Source: Plantago ovata
Lineage: Eukaryota > Streptophyta > Magnoliopsida > Lamiales > Plantaginaceae
DNA: 64,000 nucleotides
Assembly: GCA_028274465.1 (NCBI GenBank)
Contig: CM051455.1
Span: 111,288,261 to 111,352,260 of the forward strand
Direction of reading: 5' to 3'
Shown: positions 9,396-21,093 of the stretch, piece by piece
Layout: each line of letters starts with the position of its first letter
How positions within the stretch are numbered: the first letter of the stretch is position 1
Translations under genes and position numbers: made by a program
The notes under the pieces: model-generated
The model's input: the letters and a program-made list of their open reading frames with translations, nothing else
The model's database searches: none
What the model was told of the DNA's origin: nothing

Positions 9396-10455
9396 TGATG
9401 AATGTGTATTTTACACTTTCATTCGAGTCTTTTTCACCTATTTTAGCTATCCTCTATGTTAATTTAGCTATTTTTTAGTACATTTTATTAGAATAGTGTC
9501 ACGTTTCCCTTTAGAATTTATTTTACAGGTTTTGGTTGAAATTCGGAGATTTCGGGGCAATTATATTGAAGTCTACAAGGAATTGGTGTTCCAGAAGCCT
9601 ATTTGGAGTATCTGAAGGTTTCCGGATAGGATTTGGAGTCTAGGGGTCGAATCTGGAGGTTAGAAGGCCATTAGAAGTCTTCGGTAACTTTGTATCTTAC
9701 AGTTTTTATCTACTTTTTCATAGCAGATTGGAGCGCGTAGGATCGCAATCATCCGGAGATTGACAACCTTCGGTAACTTTGTATCTTACAGTTTTTATCT
9801 ACTTATTTTATTCTTCTTTCAATATGTTTTCTTCTATGATTTCTATTGATTGCATGCCTATTATGAGTAGCTAAACTTATCATTGGTGGTAATATGTGAA
9901 TTCTTAGCGAGGGAAGATAATCATGCTAATGGCTATATCGCGCATTATACTCCGTGTCATTGCTTTATTTCGTTGATCAGTTGCAACCAAAATTCTCTTA
10001 TGTTGTATTGATTAATATGCACGCTTGGACACTTGTCAACCAATCAGACCAATTATCTTCGTAGTGTTGAATAATTACGGAACACAATAGGACGTTAGTT
10101 GTTGACAAGTCAGACCCATATTATCTTTGTAGTGCTTAATACTTGCAACATGACACAAGATTGATTCAAAGATCTCTATGCAAGACCGAGGAATTTATGC
10201 ATGATTATCGACCCATTATGTTAAGAAGGACCATACTATCACCAATCTCCATTATCTGCTTGAAAACCCCTATTGCTTTCTATCTGCTGTTTTATATTCT
10301 CTTGTTAAATAGATAAAGCTAGTTATAGTCCTGAGAGAACGACACTCGAGTCATTCTACTACTACACTACGGTTTTCGTTGTAGTTGTGGATTGTCTTTG
10401 GCTAAATAACAAATATTATTTGCTGAATCGAGACCTGACAAATCTCCGTTCATCA
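9396..10455 (+). mobile_element. Solo LTR of gypsy family B
   Basis: Begins TGATGAATGTG and ends CGTTCATCA like both LTRs of element B, and is flanked by GCAAT (9391-9395, 10456-10460). The element interior has been lost by LTR-LTR recombination. It is about 1060 bp, against about 1275-1302 bp in element B: the part with the TATA box and GGGGCG palindromes is missing and a 36-bp segment (9769-9804) is repeated at 9679-9715 at the deletion point. Keeps the U5 hairpin (10328-10352). Confidence 0.92.
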
Positions 10456-11399
10456 GCAATTAACCATTCTAAATTAAGGAAAGTCCAGTAACTAGTATTC
10501 TTAAGGTCCATAGGAATTTAGAATTTTAAGTACATTGTAAAAGAGGAACGTTTGCTGAATACTTAGTGTAGGTACTAGTTAGGTGCTTTAGTTTTGTTGA
10601 TGATGTACTTTGTTTTTTACAAATGAACTATTGAAGCACTAGAACTGCTCAGAAACTTGAAGGTTCGAAGACTGAAGACATAAGAAGATTTCTGAAGATG
10701 GTATCTACAAAGGCACATGTTGCTCAGAAAGTGGAAATTTCAGCAACAACTCGCATAAGTGAAAATCTATATGACAGAGTAGGTTGTGCTTGCGGAAACT
10801 GAGACTGACCGTTTGCTGAAATACATATGTGACCTCCTTGCTGAAAGTACTTGCATTTAGGCTCCAACGTTCACATTTGAATTCCATTCAAATGAACATT
10901 AAATGCAAAAGTAAGCACGCGAAGAACATGAAGACTAGAAGTCAAATGAAGGACGCTGCTGAAAGTACAAAAGCAAGATAGTGACATATTAAGGAACAAA
11001 GCCTTAGAATTTGAAATTCAAACGGCTCCCTTGATTCACTATAAATAGAGGTCATCCGGCAAAGAGTTGAAGTGTGTCAACAACGTGATCAAACTCTCAC
11101 TTGTGCTTAAACAATCAATCTTCCATACTCTTTACTGCCTATTGATCCGTTCCATGACTTAAGCTTGAAACAAAAGCTACTTGTGAAGAAGTAGAACATT
11201 CACGGCTAAGAAATTAGTTAAGTGTTCTTTCTTTCGAACAAGAACAAGTCTTGACACCAGAAACAACTTAACTTGTTTACTGAAAAGTATTTCAAGTTGT
11301 GTTTCTTTAGATAACTTGTTATAGCTGAATAATTTATACTCAAGTCATCTCATCCCAAACCTCTCTAACTGATAAAACACCCTTTTTCAGGCGTGAAAT
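10456..11399 (+). repeat. SIRE-like copia copy 2, 5' LTR middle
   Basis: Aligns with 31104-32155 of copy 3. A TATA box TATAAATAG at 11040-11048 lies in CACTATAAATAGAGG, the same context as in the other copies (31802, 48170). Interrupted at 11400 by copia M. Confidence 0.88.
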
Positions 11400-13504
11400 T
11401 GTAAGAAAATATGGTCAGAGTTACCCCTAGGGTACGTAGCGGAATTTCAAAAATTTTCTTAACATGCAGGTTAATTGATCATGCATATAACGTATATAAT
11501 AAACACATTAATCAGAATACTTACAATACTCCAAAGTAAGAATAGGTATTGAATCGATATGCCAATCGATGAAGTCTTCGTAATAGTCCGGTGAATTTTC
11601 TTCTTCGTCGAAGTCGAAGATATCTGCAATACTTTGATTATCTGCAAGACAATAAAAGTTAGTTTCCAGCTCTTTGAACCTCAACCTTGGTATCCACGGA
11701 TGAACAACTTATCAGAAAGAATGCTAGGATATTCTTTATGTGGCCAAGAAGATGGGGCGGCGATTTTCCTCCGGCGGAGAGTGGCGCGCGCGGCTAGGGT
11801 ATAGAGGTAGGGGAGAGCTTTTTATTTTCTCTAAGAAAGGTAGAATAATTCTCTAAGAATTCGGCATTGAAAAAGCTCTCTAATGACCTACTTATATAGT
11901 AGTCAATAGAAGCCTAAAGAAGATTCTTTAGACTTCATAAAGGAATAAGAACTCTAATTCTTATTGCACAAGAACACCAATTTAAGTCTAGTTTCATTCC
12001 TAGTTAAGTAAGAACTCAATTAGGAAAATCGAACTTAACCCTTGACTTCTAATATGGGAAGAAGTCGAAACTCCCTCCCATACTACTACTACACGCGGCC
12101 GGCCAAGGGGGAGTATGTGGGTCCCAATTTTGGGACCCACTTATAATTCGAAGGCAATTCAAACTCTAAGTAGATTTTGCCCATGTGCATATATTAATTC
12201 TAAATTAATATATCCTTTCGAATCAAACCTCTATTATATTTCTAAAATATAATCTTTAAATGTATTTACATAAAATACAATTAATCAATCAATTCAATTA
12301 ATAATTCCAAATTATTAATTGAGCCACAAAATATTATAATTAATTCCAAATTAATTATAATCCATCAATCACAATTAATTCCGAATTAATTGCGATTCCA
12401 TCTTCAAGGATATTCGGATAAGTTGAATCACCACATAGTGTGACCCATAGGGCCTCATTGTATTAAGCAAGTCCTAGACAAGGCAAAATGGAATTCCTAG
12501 ACGGCTTCATTTGCAATATTAATACATGAGGACGTTTGAGAGGTTTCTCAAAGCAAACCCTTTCGTTGTGAAGTCTGTTGCGCTCAACGCGGCGATGGTA
12601 ACGTCCCTTCATCTGACTGACTCGAATGCATCTAGGATCGATGAAGTGTCTATCCCAATAATACATCCACGGGCGTCTTCAGTGAGTTGCATGGTGAATT
12701 CAATATCTATTATGACTATCATCATAATATTGATACGCTGGCCAGCGGTTTTACCAATCACAACTATGAACGACTATGAGCAGTGCTCTCATGTGCTACA
12801 CATGAGAGATGAATCCTTCACAGAAACACTTATCATCCCCATTTGTATGTAGCCATAATCCTGGATCGTGTTTTGCGTCAACTGCTTATTCAGAGCTGAA
12901 ATCGACGGGTCCACCAAGGATATGGGGCAACAAATGTGATGATAAAGTCCTGTAAGTCCAAAGGACGACTGGCATCACTTCGACAACTTACCGGTTCCCA
13001 TAGACACTTCGGTGTAGAGTATACATCGATGGGAGTGTCCGGTGGGTACTTCCATTGCTCGGTAATCATCCTTCGAACAACTATGCGTAGTTATGAGAAT
13101 GTTTCTTGATTGTCCAACAATCCGTTCCGTGGCCGTGGGATCGGCTCACACTTGCTCCAACAAGTATAATCTCCACGCATACTAGTCTCAGCTGGTTCAT
13201 TCAGACCCCTACATCCGAGATGAACCTTGACTAGGGAGAGTTTGGGATAGATGATAACTCACATAGCTCCCACTATATGTGTGATCGGTCATCTATCCGA
13301 GGGGACATGTTTAATATCAATACAGACAGGAATAGAGATATGACATGCTGCATGCCTGGTGTAATATAAATATGAAAGCGATACTCAATAGTCAAACAGC
13401 AAACATATATTATATTACGTTGACCTGTGTAATAGTACATATATGCCCTCTATAAGGGCTTCATGCCCTTAATAAGGACTGTCTCTAGGACATATACAGT
13501 ATCA
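11400..13504 (-). repeat. 3' LTR of copia M (about 2.1 kb)
   Basis: On the minus strand it starts TGATACTGTATATG directly after the purine tract and ends TTTTCTTACA at 11400. It is long for a copia LTR and rich in AT repeats (ATTAATT blocks at 12190-12400). With only one LTR present, the ends rest on TG/CA termini and the PPT. Confidence 0.6.
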
Positions 13505-13518
13505 ATCTCCCACTTGGA
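13505..13518 (-). promoter_or_regulatory. Polypurine tract of copia M
   Basis: Minus-strand CCAAGTGGGAGATT abuts the LTR start, the common plant copia PPT form (AAGTGGGAGAT). It primes plus-strand DNA synthesis. Confidence 0.75.
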
Positions 13519-13803
13519 CTAGAGCCAACCACCTTTATGCTTAATACCCAGATTAGCATAATGTCTTAAGTGGACATCCACTGATAAGACCTTGGTGAAA
13601 GGATCTGCCACGTTGTCCGTGATAGAGACACGTTCTATACTAACTTCTCCTCTATCAATAATCTCACGTATAACGTGATACTTTCTAAGTACATGTTTGT
13701 TCTTGTTTGTAGATCTAGGCTCCTTGGCTTGAGCGACGGCGCCCGTGTTGTCACAATAAATCGTTATTGGACTTGGAGCAGGAACAACCCTCAATTCCTT
13801 CAA
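13519..13803 (-). pseudogene. Copia M RNase H, C-terminal part
   Basis: Continues the RNase H after a stop near 13815: PITIYCDNTGAVAQAKEP, then KNKHVLRKYHVIREII and the end motif VADPFTKVLS, all typical of copia RNase H. It ends 14 bases before the LTR, as in complete elements. Confidence 0.85.
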
Positions 13804-13815
13804 GAACTCTGAAAT

Positions 13816-14763
13816 CTAGATAACTTCTTTCGATGCTTCTGATGCAGCAATGTACTCGGCTTCTGTGGCTGAGTCAACAATCGTGGCTTGCTTAGAACTC
13901 TTCCAACAGATAGCTCCTCCGTTCAATTTGAATACGTATCCTCTCTGTGACTTAAAGTCATCAGTATCTGATTCAAATCCAGCGTCGACATAACCAGACA
14001 TCTTTAATTCTGGTTCTCCACCAAACACCAAGAACATTTCCTTAGTCCGTCGAAGGTACTTAAGAATGTTCTTTACAGCAGTCCAGTGAGGTACTCCTGG
14101 ATTCTGTTGGTGTCGACAAGTGACACTAAGCGCATATGCCACATCTTGCCTTGTGCAATTCCTCGCATACATAATAGACCCTACTGCCGAAGCATAGGGC
14201 ACACGACTCATTGCCTTTCTTTCTTCATCAGTTTTAGGACTATCCTTAACTGATAGAACGATCCCATGCCTAGCTGGGAGAAAGCCTCTCTTTGAGTCGT
14301 CCATCTTATAACGCTTTAGTATTTTGTCGATGTAGGTGGACTGTGTCAATCCTAACATCCTCTTGGACCTATCTCTATAGATCTTTATCCCTAGGATGTA
14401 GTTCGCTTGACCCAGGCCCTTCATTGAGAAGGTACTTGATAACCAAACTTTAGTCTCTTCTAGCGTAGAGACATTGTTTCCCATGATCAAAATGTCATCA
14501 ACATAAATGATCATGAAAACGACTCCCTTATCGCTGTGCCTAGTGTAGACACAAGGATCTTCTACGCTTCTGACGAAGTCAAATGATTTGACAGCTTCGT
14601 CAAAGCGGATATTCCAGCTCCTAGACACTTGCTTTAGCCCATAGATGGATCTCTGTAATTTGCATACAGCAGTTGGCCTGGTTTTACTAATAAAACCTTC
14701 CGGTTTTACCATATAGACCTCTTCCTCAAGGTCGCCATTGAGGAAGGCAGTCTTTACATCCAT
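13816..14763 (-). pseudogene. Copia M reverse transcriptase and RNase H
   Basis: RT begins within MDVKTAFLNGDLEEEVYM (first catalytic Asp), continues through KLQRSIYGLKQVSRSWN and carries the active-site YVDDILIMG. A connection region leads to RNase H with SGYVDAGFESDTDDFKSQ and the catalytic-region SATEAEYIAASEASKEV. This is the enzyme that copies element RNA to DNA. Stops on either side (near 13815 and 14790) separate it from the other parts, so the polyprotein is not translated whole. Confidence 0.9.
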
Positions 14764-14792
14764 CTGCCAGATCTCATAATCATAGTAGGCAG

Positions 14793-15611
14793 CTATCGAA
14801 GTAGAATTCGAATAGACTTCAACTTTGCTACCGGTGAAAAGGTTTCATCGTAATCGATGACATACCTTTGTGTGTAGCCCTTCACCACAAGTCTAGCCTT
14901 GTGTATTTGTACCTTGCCATCGGCATCTGTCTTTCGCTTAAAGACCCATTTGCACCCAATAGGTCTAACCCCTTGGGGCAAGTCTACCAAGCTCCAAACT
15001 TGGTTCAGGTACATGGAGTCTATTTCCAATTCCATGGCCTCTTGCCATCTGTCTGAGTCAATATCATTTATTGCCTCTTTGTAGGTCTCGGGGCCTTCCC
15101 GATCTGATAAGCCAACATCAAGTTCACTGATGTCTTCTATCATAAGGCTTTGCTTCTGAGGTCCTTTTGGGATCCTCTTCGACCTACGGAGCTCGACTGG
15201 TGCTTCTGTCGGTGTTTCTGGTGCTTTTCTTTTCTGGCTTCGTGTAACACGAACATTATCAGTGGGCACTCATGCAGCCGGTCGCGTGCTACGACCCTGT
15301 TCCCTAGCGGGAGGCTGCTTTTGTGCAACTTGTTGCACAAGTTGATTGACAACGGGTTCTATTGGTGTGGTTTCAACTGTTGATCTAATCACAGGACTCC
15401 CACTGACTATGACATGCCTAGAAAGTGTCATATCATTACCCTTGTCTGCTTCGAAAGCTCCCACTGAACTTGAGTCCAAATCAGAAGATTTAGAGAACTC
15501 ATGTTCGCGCGTGTCAAAGTCTTGAATTTCTTCAAGTTCTATCATATCATCTAACCTCTCTTCTTCGAGGTATTCTGCTTCTAAAAACTTGACGTTTCTA
15601 GATACTATCAC
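14793..15611 (-). pseudogene. Copia M integrase tail, linker and RT N-terminus
   Basis: Two frames. 15611-15270 carries the linker after integrase (acidic, ending TRPAA). 15269-14793 has VELRRSKRIPKGP, then the RT start DSDRWQEAMELEIDSMYLNQVW and IGCKWVFKRKTDADGKV with YDETFSPVAK. A stop or frameshift divides the two near 15270. Confidence 0.82.
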
Positions 15612-15880
15612 CTTGTGATCTTCAGCATGATAGAATTCATAGCCTCTCGTCGAGGATAGCCTATGAAATAAACTTTGACACCCTTGGCATCTAACTTATC
15701 AGTGAGCAACAATTTGACTATCGCAGGACAGCCCCAAGGTCTAAGATAGCCCAGTGAGGGCTTCTTTCCTTTCCATAACTCATAAGGAGTTTTCTACACT
15801 GATTTAGATGGTACACGATTCAGAATGTAGATTGTAGTTTGTAGCGCATATCCCCATAGATATTTTGGAAGAGTCGAGAA

Positions 15881-17747
15881 TCATATCATTGATCTCACCA
15901 TGTCTAGCAGGGTTCGATTCCTTCTCTCAGACACACCATTTAATTGTGGTGTTCCAGGAGGGGTCCATTGCGATTGAATTCCATTCTCCTTCAAGTAGTC
16001 GATAAATTCTTCACTAAGGTATTCACCTCCTCGATCTGATCGAAGAGTGACTATCCTTAGGTTCAATTCATTCTCGACCTCATTCCTAAACTCCTTGAAT
16101 TTCCCAAAGGTCTCAGATTTATTCTTCATAAGATAAATATATCCATACCTTGAGAAATCGTCGGTAAAGGTAACGAAGTAAGAATAACCTCCACGTGCTT
16201 GGACTTTAAAAGGTCCACATACATCGGTATGTATGAGCCCTAAGCAGCGAGTGGCACGAACACCTTGTCCAACAAAGGGTTTGTTCGTCATCTTACCCTT
16301 AACACATGATTCGCATGTACCATATGATTCGTAATCAAATGGTTCTAAGTAGTCCAACTTCCTTAGTCTTTGAATCCGTGTTTCATTGATATGGCCTAGC
16401 CGACAATGCCATAGATAAGATGGATTATTCTTCCTACTTGAAGACGGTTGTTTGTTATGTATTTGAAATAAAGGTAGACTACTTTGCAAAATATATAAAC
16501 CATTCACTAAGCGATCTTTTCCATAATACTGGTCAGTTAGCGAAAAATAACAAGTATTATTAGCAAAACGAAAGGAAAAACCCAAATTGTCCAACAATGG
16601 AATGGAAATAATATTTATGACAATGGATGGAACAAAATAAACGTTATCAAGTTCTAAACATTGTCCTGATGGTAAATCTATCTTGCAACGTCCAACGCGT
16701 TTGGCTTCAACTGGATTGTCGTTCCCAACATGCAAGTCGATTTCACCTTGCTTGACTAGCCTGTGTTCAATTAGCCCCTGCACATTATTACAAATGTGTG
16801 AGCCACAAGCTGTATCTAATACCCAACCATTGGAGTCAAAAGTAGTCATGTTCATTTCAATAACAAACATACCTGAGCTAGAAGTCGGTAACTTCTTAGC
16901 TTGATCTGCCCTTAGCTTAGGGAAATCTTTCTTCCAATGCCCTTTCTGCTTACAGAAAAGACATTCATCTGTGCGTACCGTTCCGCTCCTCTTGAACTTA
17001 TTACTCTGATTCAGACGCTTAGGCCTATTACTCGAAGTGTTAGCCTTGGTTCCCAACTTTCCCTTACCCTTAGCACCTTTGTTTCTCGGGTTTGGGTTAG
17101 ACGGTTGCCCAACATACATGATCGATTTCTCCTTCTTAGGAAAAGTTTGATCATATGTCTTCAGCAGATTATGGAGCTCGGGCAGTGTAACGTCTTTCGC
17201 ATTCATGGTGTAGTTAATGATGAACTGCGAATACGAACTCAGCAATGATTGAAGGACAAAGATCACCATGATCTTGTTCTCCAGCTTGACACCTGCATCG
17301 GCAAGCTTCTCAAAGAGACCAATCATCTTGAGAACATGTTCAGACATGTTCCCTCCTTCATTGAGCTTGCATCTGTGTATCTCTTTGATCAAATCAAATT
17401 CAACACTTCTAGTTATCTTCTTAAAGAGCGACTCAAGATGCTTCAGCATCTCATACGGCAACATGCTTTCATGTTGTCTCTGAAGCTCATTGCTCATTGC
17501 CGCCAACATAATACACTGCGCGGATTTAGCATCCTCTTGATGCTTATCAGCCTTTGCCTTGTTCGCTTGATTCCAAGCAGCAACTTGATCGGCAGTCTGA
17601 TTCTCGGGACACACGGGAATAGCCTCGTCCAAGACGTACTCAATCTTTTCGTACCTCAGCACCAAACGAATATTCCTGATCCAATCTAGGAAGTTTGGTC
17701 CGGTCAAAACTTGCTTTTCTAAGTAGCACGGAGCGAGATACTCGCCA
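15881..17747 (-). pseudogene. Copia M gag, protease and integrase
   Basis: A 608-residue open frame plus a broken start: minus-strand ATG at 17747 gives MASISLRAT and then a stop. Gag includes TGPNFLDWIRNIRLVLRYEK and the KLNEGGNMSEHVLKMIGLFE region. The zinc knuckle reads CLFCKQKGHWKKDF, so its last Cys is Phe. The protease has VLDTACGSHIC. Integrase has the zinc region (HCRLGHINETR, CESC), then D in HTDVCGPF, D in RSDRGGEY and E in NGVSERRNR, the DDE triad. The C-terminal integrase part (15612-15880) is in another frame. A largely complete but dead polyprotein. Confidence 0.9.
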
Positions 17748-17761
17748 TTTCGGTTTTCCTA

Positions 17762-18235
17762 AGGAGAAACAATATAGAACGAAAATAATAAATAAACTAT
17801 TGAAATACTATTTCTAAATACACAGTCAACATAACTAAACAACAAGATCCTTTAGCTGTTTATCTTCCACTATTTTCACATATGATTACCCCCAAAACAA
17901 ACATACGGGTAATGTCCAACAAGTTACCCTAGTGGCCAAGATCCAAATCCATACTATGCTATACTCCAACGGGGGCTGGTCGCATAACATAATATGACCG
18001 GTAGGACTATCCAATTGGGTCACGCAACTCTTGGGTGTTAAATCTAATTTAACCAGACGCTCTACATATTGTATCTATCGAGGTCGCTAGATACAATATG
18101 CTGTAAGTTATAACCATACGCTTACTCTAATTTGACGATCACTGCGAGTTTGCAAGACGAGGTCGCCAATACAGGGAAACGCAATGAAAGTTCAGAATTA
18201 AAGCACCCCATGGAAAGCATCTCAGAAACACATAC
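17762..18235. other. Unassigned 470-bp stretch with a 13-bp perfect hairpin
   Basis: Between the copia M gag start and the point where the copy 2 LTR resumes. It has no ORF, PBS or LTR copy. CATATTGTATCTA at 18065-18077 pairs perfectly with 18088-18100 around a 10-base loop. It may be the 5' untranslated leader of copia M. Confidence 0.4.
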
Positions 18236-18509
18236 GTACACATATTTGTACACTGTCACTCTGCTCACTTGCTGAAACTAGCACTCTCTGAAAAGCACTT
18301 ATTGTATAAAGACTTCCGCACTCTGTTTTTAAAAGTACCAGTAAAACTCGTTACTGAAAAGTAACTAGTACTTGCTGAGAAAGTTAAGTATCAGCAAACT
18401 CATTACTGAAAAGTAATAAGCACTTGCTGATAAAGTTTTTAAACGACGAAAGTTTAAAAAGACTATTCACCCCCATCTAGTCTTTTCTTGTTGTTTAAAG
18501 GGACCAACA
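18236..18509 (+). repeat. SIRE-like copia copy 2, 5' LTR end
   Basis: Matches 32440-32714 and 48812-49085, ending in TTTAAAGGGACCAACA just before the PBS. About 300 bp of the LTR are missing between 11399 and here. Confidence 0.85.
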
Positions 18510-18511
18510 AG

Positions 18512-18523
18512 TGGTATCAGAGC
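18512..18523 (+). promoter_or_regulatory. Primer-binding site, copy 2
   Basis: TGGTATCAGAGC, the full plant copia initiator-Met PBS, two bases after the LTR. Confidence 0.95.
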
Positions 18524-18621
18524 TGGAGGTTCTTTAACCTTCAACACTGAACCTAGATCCCCTTAGGTGCTTTCCGTAAATCACTCTCACTTGATCACTT
18601 TGGTAGTCTTTTGCCGACAGG

Positions 18622-21027
18622 ATGTCTTTATGAGACGCTCCCTTGCTGAAGCTGGAAAACTATGAAAAATTGCGAAATAATATGATGCTACATCTTGAGG
18701 CCATTAGTGATGAAATGGTCACTGTCATAAATGATGGACCTATCAAGATCACTAAACTTGAGAGAAGTTTTCCTCAAAAAACCACAAAAGCTGGTAAGGA
18801 AACTATCTTAGGTGAACCAGTCGATACTGTCGTTCCAAAACCAAGAGAGGAATGGACTTCCGACGAAGCCAAAAGATTCCGTCTTGATGGCCAAGCAAGA
18901 AACATCATTATTCGATCAACTCCGGATACTATACAGTGCAAACTGTGGGGTGCCAAAACTGCTAAGGAAGCTTGGAAAATGGTTCAAGATCTTTGCGCTG
19001 GATCTGATAAAATCAAGGAAAACAAACTCAAGGGCTTAAGTTAAAGTTCCAGAACTTTAAACAAGGTACAAATGAGTCACTGGAAGACTTGGATTTCAAA
19101 TTCACAACTCTAGTAAGTGAGATGGCTGCCTTAGGAGTTGGAAATCTCTATTCAGATTCTGAGAAGGTAGAAACCATTATTAGAAGTCTGAGCCAAGAGT
19201 GGATCCATACTTAGAATTTCTTTTATAATGAAGGAATGCAAAATATCACACCTATATAGTTGTTCTCTCATCTTTCTACTGTCAACTATGAGACAAAGCA
19301 AAGAAAAAATGTGTTTGCTGAAAAATCGCAAAACATTGCTCTTGCCGCAAAGCTGTCATCTTCTGAAAAGAAGAATGATAAAGAGCCTGCTGATGAAAAT
19401 GCTTTAGTTGTTAAAAACATGAAGAAATTCATGAGTAAGGAACTTGAAAGGCGAAAAGCAAAAGAGAAGCTGAAAAAGCATCATGGTAACAACTACCATA
19501 AATACAAGAATCAGGCTAGCTCGCTGAACAAGCAAGCTCAGCAAGAAAATTCTTCTGAAGAACCAGCAGTTGGCAACGATCTCTGCTTTTATTGCAAAAA
19601 GCCTGGACACTTCAAAGCAAATTGTCCTTTGCTGAAAGGTAAATCTGCTGAAAAGAAGAAGAAGTTCAAAAGGGCTTTGATTGCTGAAGAAAAGAAAAAT
19701 ACTCAAGCAAAATCTATGCGCTGTGCATTGATACTAGCTCTGAAGACAGTGAGGTAGAGAGCTCAGACACTGAAGAAGAAGAAGCCACTCTTGATGTAGA
19801 GATTGGCAAGGAAGTATGTGGAATACCTATGGAAGCTTATCCAGATGTGTCAAACTACGAATTCTACCTCATGGCCGGTCAGGTAAACAGTCCTACCTCT
19901 GATTCTGACTCAGAAAGTGAAGATGATATTGACCTCGATAGAATTCAAGGAGAAATCGAAAGATTAGAGAAAACTTTGAGCAAACAGCAAGAGAAACTAC
20001 AGAATGTTGAAACTCTAACCAAGCAAACTACTGAAAAGTATGTTTTGCTGAAAGAAGAGTTAGAAAAGAAGGATGCTGAAATATTGCATCTCAAGAAGTT
20101 GATTGCTGAAGCTACAGAGAAGAATTCTCAAATGGCAATAGAATTGGAAGAGTATCAGTCCTCAATTCTAAAGTTGCTTGCTGAAATACAAGAAGTGAAA
20201 AAGATGAAAATCAATTTCAAATCTTATGTTGATGCAAGTAATACGCTGACTGAACTAAACTCTCATCTGAGAGATCCATCTCAAAAAAGAAGGTTTAGGT
20301 GCAACGTATGAAGGTGATGATGTAATAATCTCGAGTAAAGACAAATCACCAATTACCTTTGTACGTGCAACTGATAGTGGTCAACCAGAACTCTATCAGA
20401 TTGGTCAATCTAAGGTTGCTGAAATATGCAATCAAGTACATACGACCATAAAGCCCACTGTTGCTACTCAAAGTAACAAGACTTTAAAAGGAAAACAAGT
20501 TGCTGAAAAGAAAACTGTTAAGAAAAAGGATGCTGCAAAGCATTCCGGCAAACAAGTTGCTGAAAAGCAATTTGTTAAGTCAAAAGGCAAGATTACTCAG
20601 AAGACCTTTGCTGACAAACCTGAATCAAGTAAGGTTGCTGAGACAAAAGCTCAGCATTCTCCGAAAAGTGGACTTGGTTTCAAAACCAAGCAAAGTCAAC
20701 TTTTTCATTAGTATAAGCAAAGTCAGCAAAGATACTTCAAAGAGATGAATAAAACCAAGCCTCTGACAAAAGTCAAAACGCTAGGACTAGAAGGAACCTT
20801 GCAAGAAAAGAACTTACTGAAAAGTATGTTCAGCAAAAAGGTCAACCGAGCAAGACACCACATCAGAAAGTGGATTTGATTAGCAATAATCAAAAGTCTT
20901 TCGGCTCAAAACCTTCTAGTTCCTCAGCAAGTAGAAAACAAGTGAAAGTTGAAAAACTCAAGACTTGGGTTTCCACTGGACGCTTTCTTGAACATGTTAA
21001 TGGACATCCAATATTGGATAATTAACT
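18622..21027 (+). pseudogene. gag: SIRE-like copia gag, copy 2
   Basis: ATG at 18622 is followed by a stop at codon 4 (copy 3 reads GGA there). The body has LENYEKLRNNMMLHLEAISDE, the EEWTSDEAKRFRLDGQARN capsid region, a zinc knuckle CFYCKKPGHFKANC (about 19583-19624) and a long Glu/Lys-rich coiled-coil tail (19829-20311), then a Lys-rich end with many AEK repeats. A Gag of about 800 residues with a long coiled-coil tail is typical of the SIRE/Maximus lineage. At least four further frameshifts or stops are present (near 19030, 19215, 19750 and 20285). Confidence 0.85.
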
Positions 21028-21093
21028 TATTTGCTCTTGATTGTGCAGACTTCAGCCATGGAGACAAACAAAGCAATTTGGCACTTTGACAGT
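21028..21093 (+). pseudogene. Copy 2 protease start, cut by gypsy A2
   Basis: Same sequence as copy 3 at 35242-35308, leading into the protease active site; cut at ACAGT (21089-21093) by A2 and resumed at 30506. Confidence 0.85.

Larger units (their letters stand above)
11400..18235 (-). mobile_element. Copia M, minus-strand element without recognisable 5' LTR
   Basis: Contains a 3' LTR (11400-13504), polypurine tract and near-complete gag-pol on the minus strand. On the far side (17762-18235) I find neither a PBS nor a copy of the LTR, and the host LTR resumes about 300 bp later than expected, so the 5' end was probably lost in a deletion that also removed host LTR sequence. Confidence 0.75.
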
